Below are positions 33,601 through 43,200 of a stretch of DNA of 64,000 nt, piece by piece. The notes beneath the pieces are model-generated. The model did no database searches. It saw nothing but the letters and a program-made list of their open reading frames with translations, and was not told where the DNA came from. The stretch is from Chitinophagaceae bacterium. Lineage in GTDB: Bacteria > Bacteroidota > Bacteroidia > Chitinophagales > Chitinophagaceae. The translations under genes were made by a program, and so were the position numbers. The stretch spans positions 1-64,000 of the forward strand of contig CANGWB010000008.1 of the NCBI GenBank assembly GCA_947457465.1, read 5' to 3'. Position 1 is the first letter of the stretch, and the number at the start of each line of letters is the position of its first letter.

Positions 33601-36277
33601 AGAAACGGGTACGATTGATCCGAAGATCTTGTAACATGGAAGCCTTTGGACTGATCGAAAAATTGAACGAACGGAATAGTCCGACCGGTGTAACATTTAT
33701 CGACAATTGCCAGCAATGCATTTCCCGATTAATGCTCATTTGGAAGGTTTGTAATTTGGTGGAAGTCACATCATAAAATCCGTTTGCGGACACATTCCAT
33801 TTTTCAGTCAGGTTGAAACTGCCACTGAAATTTAAATTGGAATTCACCTCGGTACTGTATCCGGAATAATCAGGTTTCAATCGGTTGCTGAAGCTAAGTG
33901 AGTATCCGAAACTGAGTTGCCAGGGAATATTAAAATCAACAAACTGTCCTGGATTTTGCTGCATGAATTCCATCAGCTGTTGCTGCTGACCCCGCAGGTT
34001 GGGGTCTTGCATCATTTGATCCATTTGCTGGGTGCGTTGCTGATCCTTTTTTTCATCCTTTGGCTTGCTCTTGAATGACGTACTCATCGACACACTCCCA
34101 TAGGTCAAGCGACCTAATTTGAATTTACCACCCTGCCAGGCATACCGATTGATCGGGAAGCCTCGTTCATTGGTTTGATACGGATCCAGCAAACTATTCG
34201 CGGTGATACTGATCTTATCGAATAAAGTGGTACGGAAATAGAGGTTTATCGGTTCCAGCTTCATCGAGTCTCTTAGGAAGTTATATCCCGTAGTAAAGCC
34301 GAAACCATCGATCAATTTGATCTTCTTGACTGCCTGCTCACCGGTATCCTTTTTGGATCGCCACTTCATTTCGAGGTTATTGTCGAACTGAAAACCCATA
34401 CCACCGGTCCGACCCTCCGAAAATCCACTATACAAGCCTCCCTCGAAGACACTGAATCGACCGGTTACGCCCGGAAAGATCGTATCGGTATAAAAGTTTT
34501 TTCGTGAGAGATCCGGTCTGTAATTCAAACTCACGGTGGGTCTGATCACATGGCGAATGGCCATTACCCTTGATTTTTTGAAATTGTAGGTACCGAACAA
34601 GGCCGTGTTGAATCCCAATGAAAAAGATGCCTGATGATCCTGAAAAAAACCTTTTGTGATACTCGTATCTACTTTTTGCAGGGATGAATTCCACTTTCTT
34701 CTGAATTGCTGCGCGATCCAGACCTGAGAGTAGCTTACCGTTGGTGATACGATCACAGACCCCCCTAAAATCGGCGGCAACGCTAAGGTCACCGGAAAAT
34801 TATGCTGGGCGCCCCATTGCAACGTATCGATCAGTCTTTTAATGTTAAAAGCAGAATCGTAGAAGGATAATTGGTTTCTGAAATTACCATTGTAGCCCAC
34901 TCCGAGTTTTTCATACCACTTGGCCGAACCGACTGATTCCTTTTTCTGAAAAGGATATAGGGTATTGACTGTAAAACCTACATCTGGCAGGCTTAGGTTG
35001 ACCAGTCGGGTGCTATTGTTCTGGTTATGGTTGGCACTCATCGTTAGGTTGTAAGGTTTCCCGGCCCATGACTTGGAGTACGTGATCGAGGAGCCCAATT
35101 GGTTCTGAAAATTCAGTTGGGCGTTATTCGGCACCAATTGATTAAATCGGGTTGAACCAGCATTCACACTGGCTGAAAAACTTGTTCCGGGTCTTGCTCG
35201 GCTGTCAACATTATGAGACCAGGTCAAAAAGAAACTTTTATTCTTCAAATAATCCGGATCACCTTTAAAATTCAGTTTGGTGGTTTGCATACTGAGATTC
35301 AAATTCCCACTGTAGCGATATCGAACGCGGTAGGTCGGATTGAAATTAACCGACCAACCACCGTAGGAATAAATATTTCCAAAAACCTTGGCATCCCAGT
35401 ATTGATTAAGAACCTTGTAATAACCCAACCCTTCCAACCCTAATCCCCATTGTTCGTTGGAAGTGAATTGGGGTGGTAAAAATCCGGAGTGTCGGCCCTG
35501 ACTCAACGGATAAAACCCGAACGGCAGATATACAGGAACCGGTACCCCTTCAAATTCAGGATGGGCCGGTCCGGATACCGCCAGCTTTTGATTCACTACT
35601 TTCATCTTAGGGGTCACGAAGGCAAAATGAGGTTCATCCAGCAAACAAGTCGTGAATCGTGCTTTTTGAATGAAGGTTGTATTCTCGTTTACTTTTTTGG
35701 CGAGTTCACCGATCACGAGGATCTCCCCTTGCTGCGAGTAGGTATTTTTTGTGAGTCCCACTTGCGATTGAAAGTTATATAGGATCGTATCGCTTGAAAA
35801 TTCGGACTCTCCGCTTTTGAAATGTGCGGGTTCAACAACTTGGCCTCCACTATCCTTCGTATTGGTGGCGATCACCAACTGTCGGGACTGATCCAGCTCA
35901 ACCTTTGGAGCTGTTAACTGAATGTCCTTGTAGTCTGTCTGTGTTTTTCCATAGAGTACGATTCGCTTAGACTCGATTTGGATCACAGCCGAATCAGCTG
36001 CCTGGTATTTGAGTGGAGCATCCAGCGTGTCTTTGGATATCCGAAGAGAGAAAGTGTCTGTTTTAGCTTTGGTCGGAAGCGTGTCTGATTTGGCTAATAC
36101 CGCCCGAATGGGTGCAGGTTCTGGCCCCGTAGTGTCGGTTTGAGGTGTTAAGGGCCTGCGAAAATTGGGGGACTGCGCCATTGAATCAAAGGGGAAAACA
36201 GTGCCGAAAAGCAGCAGTATCCCAATGATTTTCAACAACTCATGACGAAAAAATGTAGATTCGCAGTGGTTTGGCAT
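33587..36277 (-). CDS. lptD: LptD-like LPS assembly outer-membrane protein
   Basis: An 896-residue outer-membrane protein predicted to insert lipopolysaccharide into the outer leaflet. After a signal peptide (IIGILLLFGTVFPFDSMAQ) a proline-rich linker leads into an OstA-type periplasmic domain (SKRIVLYGKTQTDYKDIQL...). The remainder is a large beta-barrel. An unusual Gln/Met-rich insertion (QQRTQQMDQMMQ...QQQQLMEFMQQ) interrupts the barrel about 125-165 residues from the C-terminus. The ORF track start extends into the divergent amidase; the ATG at 36277, 8 nt after a TACTTTTG box, is preferred. The name rests on architecture, since Bacteroidota LptD is far from the E. coli protein. Confidence 0.85.
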   Translation of the reverse strand: MPNHCESTFFRHELLKIIGILLLFGTVFPFDSMAQSPNFRRPLTPQTDTTGPEPAPIRAVLAKSDTLPTKAKTDTFSLRISKDTLDAPLKYQAADSAVIQIESKRIVLYGKTQTDYKDIQLTAPKVELDQSRQLVIATNTKDSGGQVVEPAHFKSGESEFSSDTILYNFQSQVGLTKNTYSQQGEILVIGELAKKVNENTTFIQKARFTTCLLDEPHFAFVTPKMKVVNQKLAVSGPAHPEFEGVPVPVYLPFGFYPLSQGRHSGFLPPQFTSNEQWGLGLEGLGYYKVLNQYWDAKVFGNIYSYGGWSVNFNPTYRVRYRYSGNLNLSMQTTKLNFKGDPDYLKNKSFFLTWSHNVDSRARPGTSFSASVNAGSTRFNQLVPNNAQLNFQNQLGSSITYSKSWAGKPYNLTMSANHNQNNSTRLVNLSLPDVGFTVNTLYPFQKKESVGSAKWYEKLGVGYNGNFRNQLSFYDSAFNIKRLIDTLQWGAQHNFPVTLALPPILGGSVIVSPTVSYSQVWIAQQFRRKWNSSLQKVDTSITKGFFQDHQASFSLGFNTALFGTYNFKKSRVMAIRHVIRPTVSLNYRPDLSRKNFYTDTIFPGVTGRFSVFEGGLYSGFSEGRTGGMGFQFDNNLEMKWRSKKDTGEQAVKKIKLIDGFGFTTGYNFLRDSMKLEPINLYFRTTLFDKISITANSLLDPYQTNERGFPINRYAWQGGKFKLGRLTYGSVSMSTSFKSKPKDEKKDQQRTQQMDQMMQDPNLRGQQQQLMEFMQQNPGQFVDFNIPWQLSFGYSLSFSNRLKPDYSGYSTEVNSNLNFSGSFNLTEKWNVSANGFYDVTSTKLQTFQMSINREMHCWQLSINVTPVGLFRSFNFSISPKASMLQDLRINRTRFFTNF

Positions 36278-36285
36278 GCTTCCGG

Positions 36286-36293
36286 CAAAAGTA
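36286..36293 (-). promoter_or_regulatory. Putative -7 box of lptD (TACTTTTG)
   Basis: An exact TAnnTTTG match on the minus strand, 8 nt before the lptD ATG, giving an almost leaderless transcript. Confidence 0.45.
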
Positions 36294-36384
36294 ACTGAAA
36301 TGTGTTTGGAGCGTGTTGGACTCCACCCAACAATTTGTGAATTTTGCAGGTAACTGTATCCCACACCTGAAAAACTCGTTGACC

Positions 36385-37413
36385 ATGGTATTTCGATTGC
36401 TCTCTTTTTTTGTTTTATCGGCTGCCGGTATCTTTTTTCTTTCATTTCGGCCTTCAAGCCCATCAACCCCCTCCACGGGGTCAAAACTGGTTCGAACCAT
36501 AATCATTGACGCGGGTCATGGCGGAAAGGATTTCGGTGCCCAGGGTGAGTTCTCCAGTGAGAAGGATATCTGCCTGTCTGTTTCCTTAAAGCTGGGGCAG
36601 TTGATTCAGCAAAAATATCCGGACATAAAGCTGCTTTACACTCGAACAGAGGACACCTATCCAACTCTTTATGAGCGTGCCGATTTCGCAAACAACAATA
36701 AAGGCGATCTTTTTATTTGTGTTCACGTGAATTCTGCAGGAGATGTTGTGAAAAAAGAATTTATTGGCAACAAGACCGTTACAACTTATGTCGGCAAGGG
36801 AAGCAAGCGTAGAAAGGTCACCAAACAGGTTCCGCAATATCGAACGTATAGATTGCCCAGCCCGGCCAAAGGGACAGAAACCTACATTTGGGGGGCTAAC
36901 AAGAGTGAGGAAAAAGAAGTAGCGGTTCGGGAAAACGCTCCTATGATGGCAGAGGAGAATTATCAATCTTTTTATGGGACAGTCGATCCGAGTTCTCCTG
37001 AATTTGCAGCATTAGCCTTGCTAAAGACCAAACAATATTTCAAACGCAGTGCCACATTCGCAGGCCTCATTCAGGATGAATTTGTCAAAGTAGGACGGGT
37101 AGATCGGGATGTACGCCAGCGTCCGGTGCCGATCTGGGTACTGCAAGCAACAGCCATGCCCAGTGTGCTCATTGAAACCGGCTTCATCTCGAACCGGGAA
37201 GAGGAAGTCTATTTGAACAGTGAAGCTGGACAAAATGAACTCAGTCAATGTGTATTACGTGCACTTGGAAATTATCTCAATTGGTTGGATCAACGGAATT
37301 CAGAGGAGGCTACTCCATCTCATTCTAAATTTCAAACCGTCCCAGCCCCTGTCGATACACGCCGTTTCTTGGAGTACATCGAAGAGCGGGAAAAGATTCG
37401 GATGGGCAAATAA
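36385..37413 (+). CDS. N-acetylmuramoyl-L-alanine amidase (Amidase_3)
   Basis: A 342-residue exported Zn-dependent peptidoglycan hydrolase that cuts the MurNAc-L-Ala bond, usually in cell separation. The N-terminus is a signal peptide or anchor (LLSFFVLSAAGIFFLSF). The Amidase_3 domain shows IIIDAGHGGKDFGAQG (Zn His45), Glu60 as the second ligand, HVNSAGD (third ligand) and catalytic Glu in VLIETGFISN. A Lys/Arg-rich insert (GKGSKRRKVTKQVPQYRTY) lies in the middle of the domain, a position used for regulation in AmiC-type enzymes. The start at 36385 is preferred. It leads an amidase-mlaD-ostA run. Confidence 0.92.
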   Translation: MVFRLLSFFVLSAAGIFFLSFRPSSPSTPSTGSKLVRTIIIDAGHGGKDFGAQGEFSSEKDICLSVSLKLGQLIQQKYPDIKLLYTRTEDTYPTLYERADFANNNKGDLFICVHVNSAGDVVKKEFIGNKTVTTYVGKGSKRRKVTKQVPQYRTYRLPSPAKGTETYIWGANKSEEKEVAVRENAPMMAEENYQSFYGTVDPSSPEFAALALLKTKQYFKRSATFAGLIQDEFVKVGRVDRDVRQRPVPIWVLQATAMPSVLIETGFISNREEEVYLNSEAGQNELSQCVLRALGNYLNWLDQRNSEEATPSHSKFQTVPAPVDTRRFLEYIEEREKIRMGK

Positions 37414-37468
37414 CGGATAGAACGCCCCAATTTGTTTTCAATTACCTTTACTGAACGAAAATTATTAC

Positions 37469-38464
37469 ATGCGGATCTCGAATGAAACAAAAGTTGGGGT
37501 ATTGACACTGGTTGCATTGGTTTTGTTATTCATCGGATTTAATTTTCTGAAAGGAAAGGATGTTTTCCAACGCCAATTTTTGGTTCATGCTGTATTCAAC
37601 GAACTGGGCACGCTTGAAAAATCAAATGAAGTCAAGATCAATGGGCTCGCAATCGGATCGGTATATGCCAAAAAAGAACTGGATAAGGATGTTAGTGCCA
37701 TTGTGGTAACGATCAACCTGACCAGAGATATCAATATTCCAAAGAATTCGGTGGCTTACATCTCCTCCAATTTGGTCGGCTCCTCTTTTATTGTGATCGA
37801 ACGGGGCGACTCTAAAGAAATGATGCAGTCTGGAGATACGATCTCCACAAGAGTTGAGTCCGGATTGTTGGGAGATGTGAAGGCCCAACTGAATCCAACT
37901 ATTGCCAAAGTGCAAGATGTCCTGGATGAGCTGCAAACAACGTTGAGCTCCATCAATGCAACATTGGGGCCTGCTACCCGGGCCGACCTGCAAGCCAGTA
38001 TGGCAAACCTGAATAAAAGTATGGCAGGAATAGCCAGTATGGTGGATAAAGAAACCGGTAGTTTACCACGAACCCTCAATAATGTTGAGCTGATCACTCA
38101 AAATTTAAAAAACAACAATGAGAAGATCAGCGCTACCCTCTCCAATGCAGCTGCCGCCACGGAGAAACTTTCTAAGCTGAATCTACAACCTACGATCGAT
38201 TCCTTATCCATTACCCTTTCTCAAGTTCGCACCTCCTTGCAAAAAGTGCTCTCCACGGATGGAAGTTTGGGTGCGTTGGTATCTGACAAGCAGTTGTACA
38301 ACAAACTCAATGACGCTGTACTGAGTGCAGAGATCCTGCTAGATGACTTGCGGACTCATCCCAAACGATACGTGAACTTATCCGTATTCGGTAAAAAAGA
38401 TAAGACAGGACCGTTGACAGCTCCTGCGAAAAAAGGTCAAACCCCTGCCGATTCAACCCGATGA
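37469..38464 (+). CDS. MlaD family (MCE domain) protein
   Basis: A 331-residue inner-membrane-anchored periplasmic protein. One transmembrane helix (about 10-28, VLTLVALVLLFIGFNFLKG) is followed by an MCE domain (VHAVFNELGTLEKSNEVKINGLAIGSVYA...) and a long helical region rich in Leu heptads (150-290). The family forms hexameric rings for lipid transport between membranes. The partner ATPase (MlaF) and permease (MlaE) are not in the window. It overlaps the OstA-like gene by 4 bases, linking phospholipid and LPS transport genes. Confidence 0.9.
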   Translation: MRISNETKVGVLTLVALVLLFIGFNFLKGKDVFQRQFLVHAVFNELGTLEKSNEVKINGLAIGSVYAKKELDKDVSAIVVTINLTRDINIPKNSVAYISSNLVGSSFIVIERGDSKEMMQSGDTISTRVESGLLGDVKAQLNPTIAKVQDVLDELQTTLSSINATLGPATRADLQASMANLNKSMAGIASMVDKETGSLPRTLNNVELITQNLKNNNEKISATLSNAAAATEKLSKLNLQPTIDSLSITLSQVRTSLQKVLSTDGSLGALVSDKQLYNKLNDAVLSAEILLDDLRTHPKRYVNLSVFGKKDKTGPLTAPAKKGQTPADSTR

Positions 38465-40068
38465 CCCGCCCGATACATCTCTTTATCCTTTTACTGTTCG
38501 TACTCGGATCTTTTCCTTTATCCGCCCAAAAAAGATTGCCGCCCCCTCCGGTAGATTCCGTCGCTTTACCAGTTAAGGATAGTTCCCAACCCCTGGAAAT
38601 ACGTCATGCCGACCGCTTGATTTTTTTAAAAAAAGATAGCTCCGATCTCCAGATCGCTGTCGGAAATGTAGTGCTTCAACAGGGGACTTCACTTTTTTAT
38701 TGTGACAGTTGCGTGCTTGACCAGTTCGGAAATCTTTTTGAAGCCTGGGGATCTGTGCGCTTGATCGAAAAAGACACATCGGATCTTCGCGCCAAACACC
38801 TTCGTTACCTGATCGACCGCCGGATCGCCTACCTCGATGGTGACGTCCGATTGAATGACGGGAAAGGAAAACTCATCACGCCGGAATTAGAATATGATCT
38901 CAACTCTGATATTGGAGTCTATAAAAAAGGCGGTACCGTTTATAATGAAAAAACGACCTTAAATAGTAGAGAAGGTTTCTACTACGCTTCTTTGCGAGAT
39001 GTATATTTTATAAAGGATGTATCACTCAAAGATCCCGCCTATCAGATCAAGACGGATACCTTGTTATATAATCTTGATTCCAAAGTAACCCGTTTCGTAA
39101 CGGAGACCGAGATACGTGACAGCAGCGGAAGGATTGTGGAAACCCGGGAGGGTTTTTATAATATGACGACCGGAATAGCCGAATTCGGAAAAAGACCAGT
39201 AATTCGAGACGGGAAAACAACGATTACGGGAGAGAAAATCCGATTCGATGATGAAACCGGCCTATCAGAAGCTGAAGGCAATGTGGAGATCATCGATCCG
39301 GCTCAAGGCACTAAATTATTGGCTGGAAAAGTGGTCCGTGATAAAAAGAAGAATACAATTCTCAGCACCGATCATCCGGTCCTGATCGTGGAGCAGGACA
39401 AGGACTCCGTATACATCACAGCAGATACCTTATTCTCGGGTCCACTACCAGCCAACAAAAACATTGTCGAAGCCAAGGCGGTTTCAATTGATAGCAATCT
39501 CCGTTTTTTCAGGGCCTACAACCATGTCAGGATCTTCACGGATTCTTTGCAGGCTGCTTGCGATAGCCTGTACTATTCTTATGAAGATTCTGTTTTCAGA
39601 CTCTATCAGGAACCCGTTATCTGGTCAGGGGGCAGCCAGATCACCGGTGATACGATCATTTTAAGAACCAAGAACAAAAAAGCTGAAAAACTGGATGTTT
39701 TTGAAAACAGTCTGTTGGTTCAGAAACTTGATCCGGAAGTCTATAACCAAGTCAAATCCATCCGAATGGCGGCTTTTTTGACAGATGGCGGTATGGATTC
39801 CCTACAGGCCAAGGGTTATGCCGAATGCATCTATTTTATTCAGGACGACGACAGTGCTTATACAGGGGTGAACGAGTCCAATGCCGATCGAATGGACATT
39901 TATTTTCAAACCGGGGGTATTGACCGAGTCGTTTTCAGGTCTGAGGTGACCGGTACGGTCTGGCCCATGCGGGAAAAAAATCCGGCTTCGATGCGCCTGA
40001 CCGGCTTTCGTTGGCTGGATGGACAAAGACCCACCAGCCGCATGGCTATATTGAAACTAAAGAATTGA
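38461..40068 (+). CDS. OstA-like (LptA-type) periplasmic LPS transport protein
   Basis: A 535-residue exported protein. After the signal peptide (to PLSAQ) comes an OstA/LptA-type beta-jellyroll region (IRHADRLIFLKKDSSDLQIAVGNVVLQQGTSLFYCDSCVLD) that repeats related strands (GSVRLIEKDTSDL..., GDVRLNDGKGKL...) over most of its length. It is much longer than E. coli LptA (about 185 residues) and may span the periplasm as an extended jellyroll. It is the last gene of the amidase-mlaD-ostA run. Its stop codon lies inside the predicted susC promoter. Confidence 0.87.
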   Translation: MTRPIHLFILLLFVLGSFPLSAQKRLPPPPVDSVALPVKDSSQPLEIRHADRLIFLKKDSSDLQIAVGNVVLQQGTSLFYCDSCVLDQFGNLFEAWGSVRLIEKDTSDLRAKHLRYLIDRRIAYLDGDVRLNDGKGKLITPELEYDLNSDIGVYKKGGTVYNEKTTLNSREGFYYASLRDVYFIKDVSLKDPAYQIKTDTLLYNLDSKVTRFVTETEIRDSSGRIVETREGFYNMTTGIAEFGKRPVIRDGKTTITGEKIRFDDETGLSEAEGNVEIIDPAQGTKLLAGKVVRDKKKNTILSTDHPVLIVEQDKDSVYITADTLFSGPLPANKNIVEAKAVSIDSNLRFFRAYNHVRIFTDSLQAACDSLYYSYEDSVFRLYQEPVIWSGGSQITGDTIILRTKNKKAEKLDVFENSLLVQKLDPEVYNQVKSIRMAAFLTDGGMDSLQAKGYAECIYFIQDDDSAYTGVNESNADRMDIYFQTGGIDRVVFRSEVTGTVWPMREKNPASMRLTGFRWLDGQRPTSRMAILKLKN

Positions 40069-40093
40069 TAAGCAGTCCTTTAGCCTAAGTTTG
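40065..40093 (+). promoter_or_regulatory. Promoter of the susC operon
   Basis: TTG (40065-40067), 18 bases, then TAAGTTTG (40086-40093), exact matches at Bacteroidota spacing. The -33 TTG overlaps the OstA-like stop codon. The predicted leader is about 138 nt. Confidence 0.65.
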
Positions 40094-40181
40094 GCGCTTT
40101 CAAAAGCTTTTCCACATTTTTTTCTGTCAACGTATCTGAATCCCCCCCAATCCTTAATTTAGTGGCTCATTAACAATTGTT

Positions 40182-40199
40182 CGATCTCCTGCGAGATCG
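40182..40199 (+). promoter_or_regulatory. Hairpin in the susC leader
   Basis: CGATCTC-CTGC-GAGATCG forms a perfect 7-bp stem 39 nt before the susC ATG. No T-run follows, so it is not a classic terminator. A TTTTTTAAAAAA palindrome (40221-40232) sits just before the start codon. Both could modulate translation. Confidence 0.45.
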
Positions 40200-40237
40200 T
40201 CCGTTGTTTGCCAACTACATTTTTTAAAAAATTTGCT

Positions 40238-43200
40238 ATGAGAAAATTTCGCTTCGTTTTAGCGATTCTTTCCCTCTTCCTGCTCTGGACGCCAGATATG
40301 TACGCCCAGCAACGGACGATCTCAGGGACAATCCTCGCAGAGGAAAATCAATCACCTCTTTCCGGTGTAACCATTCGTGTGAAAGGAACACGCCGCGTGG
40401 CCCAAACAGACGCCAACGGTAAGTTTTCCATTCAGGTTACTGACGGGGAAACCTTACAGATCTCCTATGTGGGGTATGTGACGCAAGACATTAAAGTCGG
40501 TTCCAATACCACATTGGGCATCAAGCTCAAAACATCCGACAATACCATGGGTGAAGTGGTCGTGACCGCGATGGACATCAAGCGAAATCCTCGTTCACTC
40601 GGCTATTCAGTTCAAACCGTAAAAGGCGATGAAGTACAGGAGACGCAGCGCGAAAACTTCCTGAACAGCTTACAAGGACGTGTGGCAGGTCTGACCCTCG
40701 ATCAAACTTCGGGTGTTGCAGGTGCCTCGTCTTCTGTTGTTTTGCGCGGTTTCAATTCTTTGTCTTTGAGCAACCAGCCTCTTTATGTAGTGGATGGTGT
40801 TATTCTGGACAACCAAACCATCAATGAAACTTCCAGTGGTGGTCAGGGTATCGGTCTTGCTTCCGACCGTCCAAACCGCAACAACGACTATCAAAACCGT
40901 ATCGCGGATATCAACCCCAACGATATTGAAACCATCACAGTTTTGAAAGGCCCAGAAGCTACCGCGCTGTATGGTAGTCAGGCTAGTTCCGGTGCGATTG
41001 TGATCACGACCAAAAGACCAAAGACAGCCAAACTGGCCGTTCAATATGACAACAGTTTCCGTTTCCAGCAGGTAACTCGCTGGCCGGAAGTGAATAACGA
41101 CTATGCCAACGGTTCTAATGGTGTTGGAACAAACACCTTCCAATACTTCGGTCCCCGTTGGGCTGCCGGTACTCAACTGTTCGACAACAAGAAGGAATTC
41201 TTCCAAATGGGTAAGGCCATGACCCACAACTTGGGCGTGGATTTTGGATTCAAAAAATCCATGTTCCGCTTCTCTGGAAGTTACTTCGATCAACAAGGGG
41301 TGGTGCCGGAGAATAATTTCCGTCGATACAATTTCCGTCTCAGCAATACCACCAAGTTCTGGAAGGATAAGATCGAGGTTATGCCCTCAATCGCCTACAT
41401 CAAGTCACAGAACAATAAGGTTCTGCGCAGCGCCGGCGGATATCTGCTTGCCTTGTTGGCTTGGCCAAGTAATAACGATGTCCGGAATTATGAAGATCTG
41501 AGCACCGGCGATAAGCTGGATCTTTTCTCCGGTTTATCGGCTAACGGTGAAGTGGATAACCCACTTTTCAACGTTAAGAAGAACCGAGCTTATGATGAAA
41601 CCGATCGCATCACCGGTTCGTTGGGTATCAACATCAATCCGACTAAGTGGTGGAGTGTTTCCGGTCGTTTCGGTTACGATACCTATGATCTGAATGGGTA
41701 TTGGTTCTACCACCCTCAATCCTTCTATGTTTCAGCCGGTAACGGTGGATCACTGGATCAGTACTGGAGAAAATTCATCGGATACAACCACACCATCACC
41801 TCCACATTCAAAAAGAATATCGGGAAGCACCTGAATATGAGACTGATGGTCGGTACTATGTGGCAAGATTATGAAACACGTATGTGGGCTGTATCTGGTA
41901 CCAACATCGTTGATAATGTAAACACAGCTGATGGTAAGATGTATCGTACGCCGAGAGATGCCAACGGCGATCTCATTGTAGGTGGAACACCCGTAGTTGT
42001 TAGCGACCGCGATTTGCAAACGCTGCTTGGCAACTATATGGATAGTACCGTCACCCGTCGCAATACCCGTCTTCGTTTGCTCCGAAATGCATTTGGTGAG
42101 TACAACAGACAGATCCTGCGTCAGGGCGCTTATTTCGGAGAATTCTCCATGAGCTATAAAAATTATGCCTTCTTTAGCTATACTCATCGTTTCGAAGAGG
42201 CCTCCACCCTGCCTTCTCAGAATAGAAAATATAATTACCCAGGTGGTAGCTTGAGCTTGATCATGAGTGATATCATTCCTTCTATTAAAAAGAATGGTGT
42301 TGTAAGCTACTGGAAACTCCGTACCTCCTTGGCCGGTACCGCTCGTTTGAACACGCCTTATTCCACTCAGTCTGTATTCGTGAACAATTTTGCGAGTGGT
42401 GGTGGTTTCTCTTACGGCTTTTTCAACAACAGTCCTGACCTGGCCCCTGAGCGTCAAAGCACCTATGAATTGGGGACAGAATTCCGTTTGTTCAATAACC
42501 GATTGAACATGGATGTTACTTACTACAATACCAAGAATAAAGGCCAGATCATTCAGAATTTCCGTCTGAGCTATGGAACGGGTTTTGTACTGAACACGCA
42601 GAATGCGGCCAGCACGCAGAACCAGGGTGTTGAGATCAGTGTCGACTATGACATGATCAAGAAAAAAGGACTGGTTTGGAACATGCGCTTCAACTTCAAC
42701 CGCATGTGGAACCAGGTAACTGACATGCCCCGTAACGTAAGTGAATATTATATCTCCGACACCTGGTTGTATGGTAACGCCCGTGGTGGTCTAGTACGTG
42801 GCGGATCGACAACGTCTATTACCGCCTTCGGTTATGCTCGTAATAATGCCGGACAGATTCTGATCAATCCGGCGAACGGTCTTCCTGTGGGCGACGGTAT
42901 CTTCACTGTAAAAGGTGACCGTAACCCCGCTTTCACCTTGGGTTGGAATAACTCAATCCGTTGGGGCAACTGGCGTGTGAGCATGCTTTGGGATTTGAAA
43001 GTCGGTGGAGACATCTTCAATGGCACCAATGCTTATCTGACTCGTATTGGAAAGAGCAACCTAACAGCTGACCGCTACACGCCACGCGTGATTCAAGGTG
43101 TTTTGAACGATGGATTGCAAAACTCAGCTACGCCTACTGCCAATACCATCACGGTGATCCCTGCCTATAACGAGCAGTACTATACAACCATGCCAGAGGA

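Noticed and set aside
40670-42457. Two long minus-strand ORFs (208 and 235 aa)
   Set aside because: Both are antisense shadows of susC with no signal or domain features.
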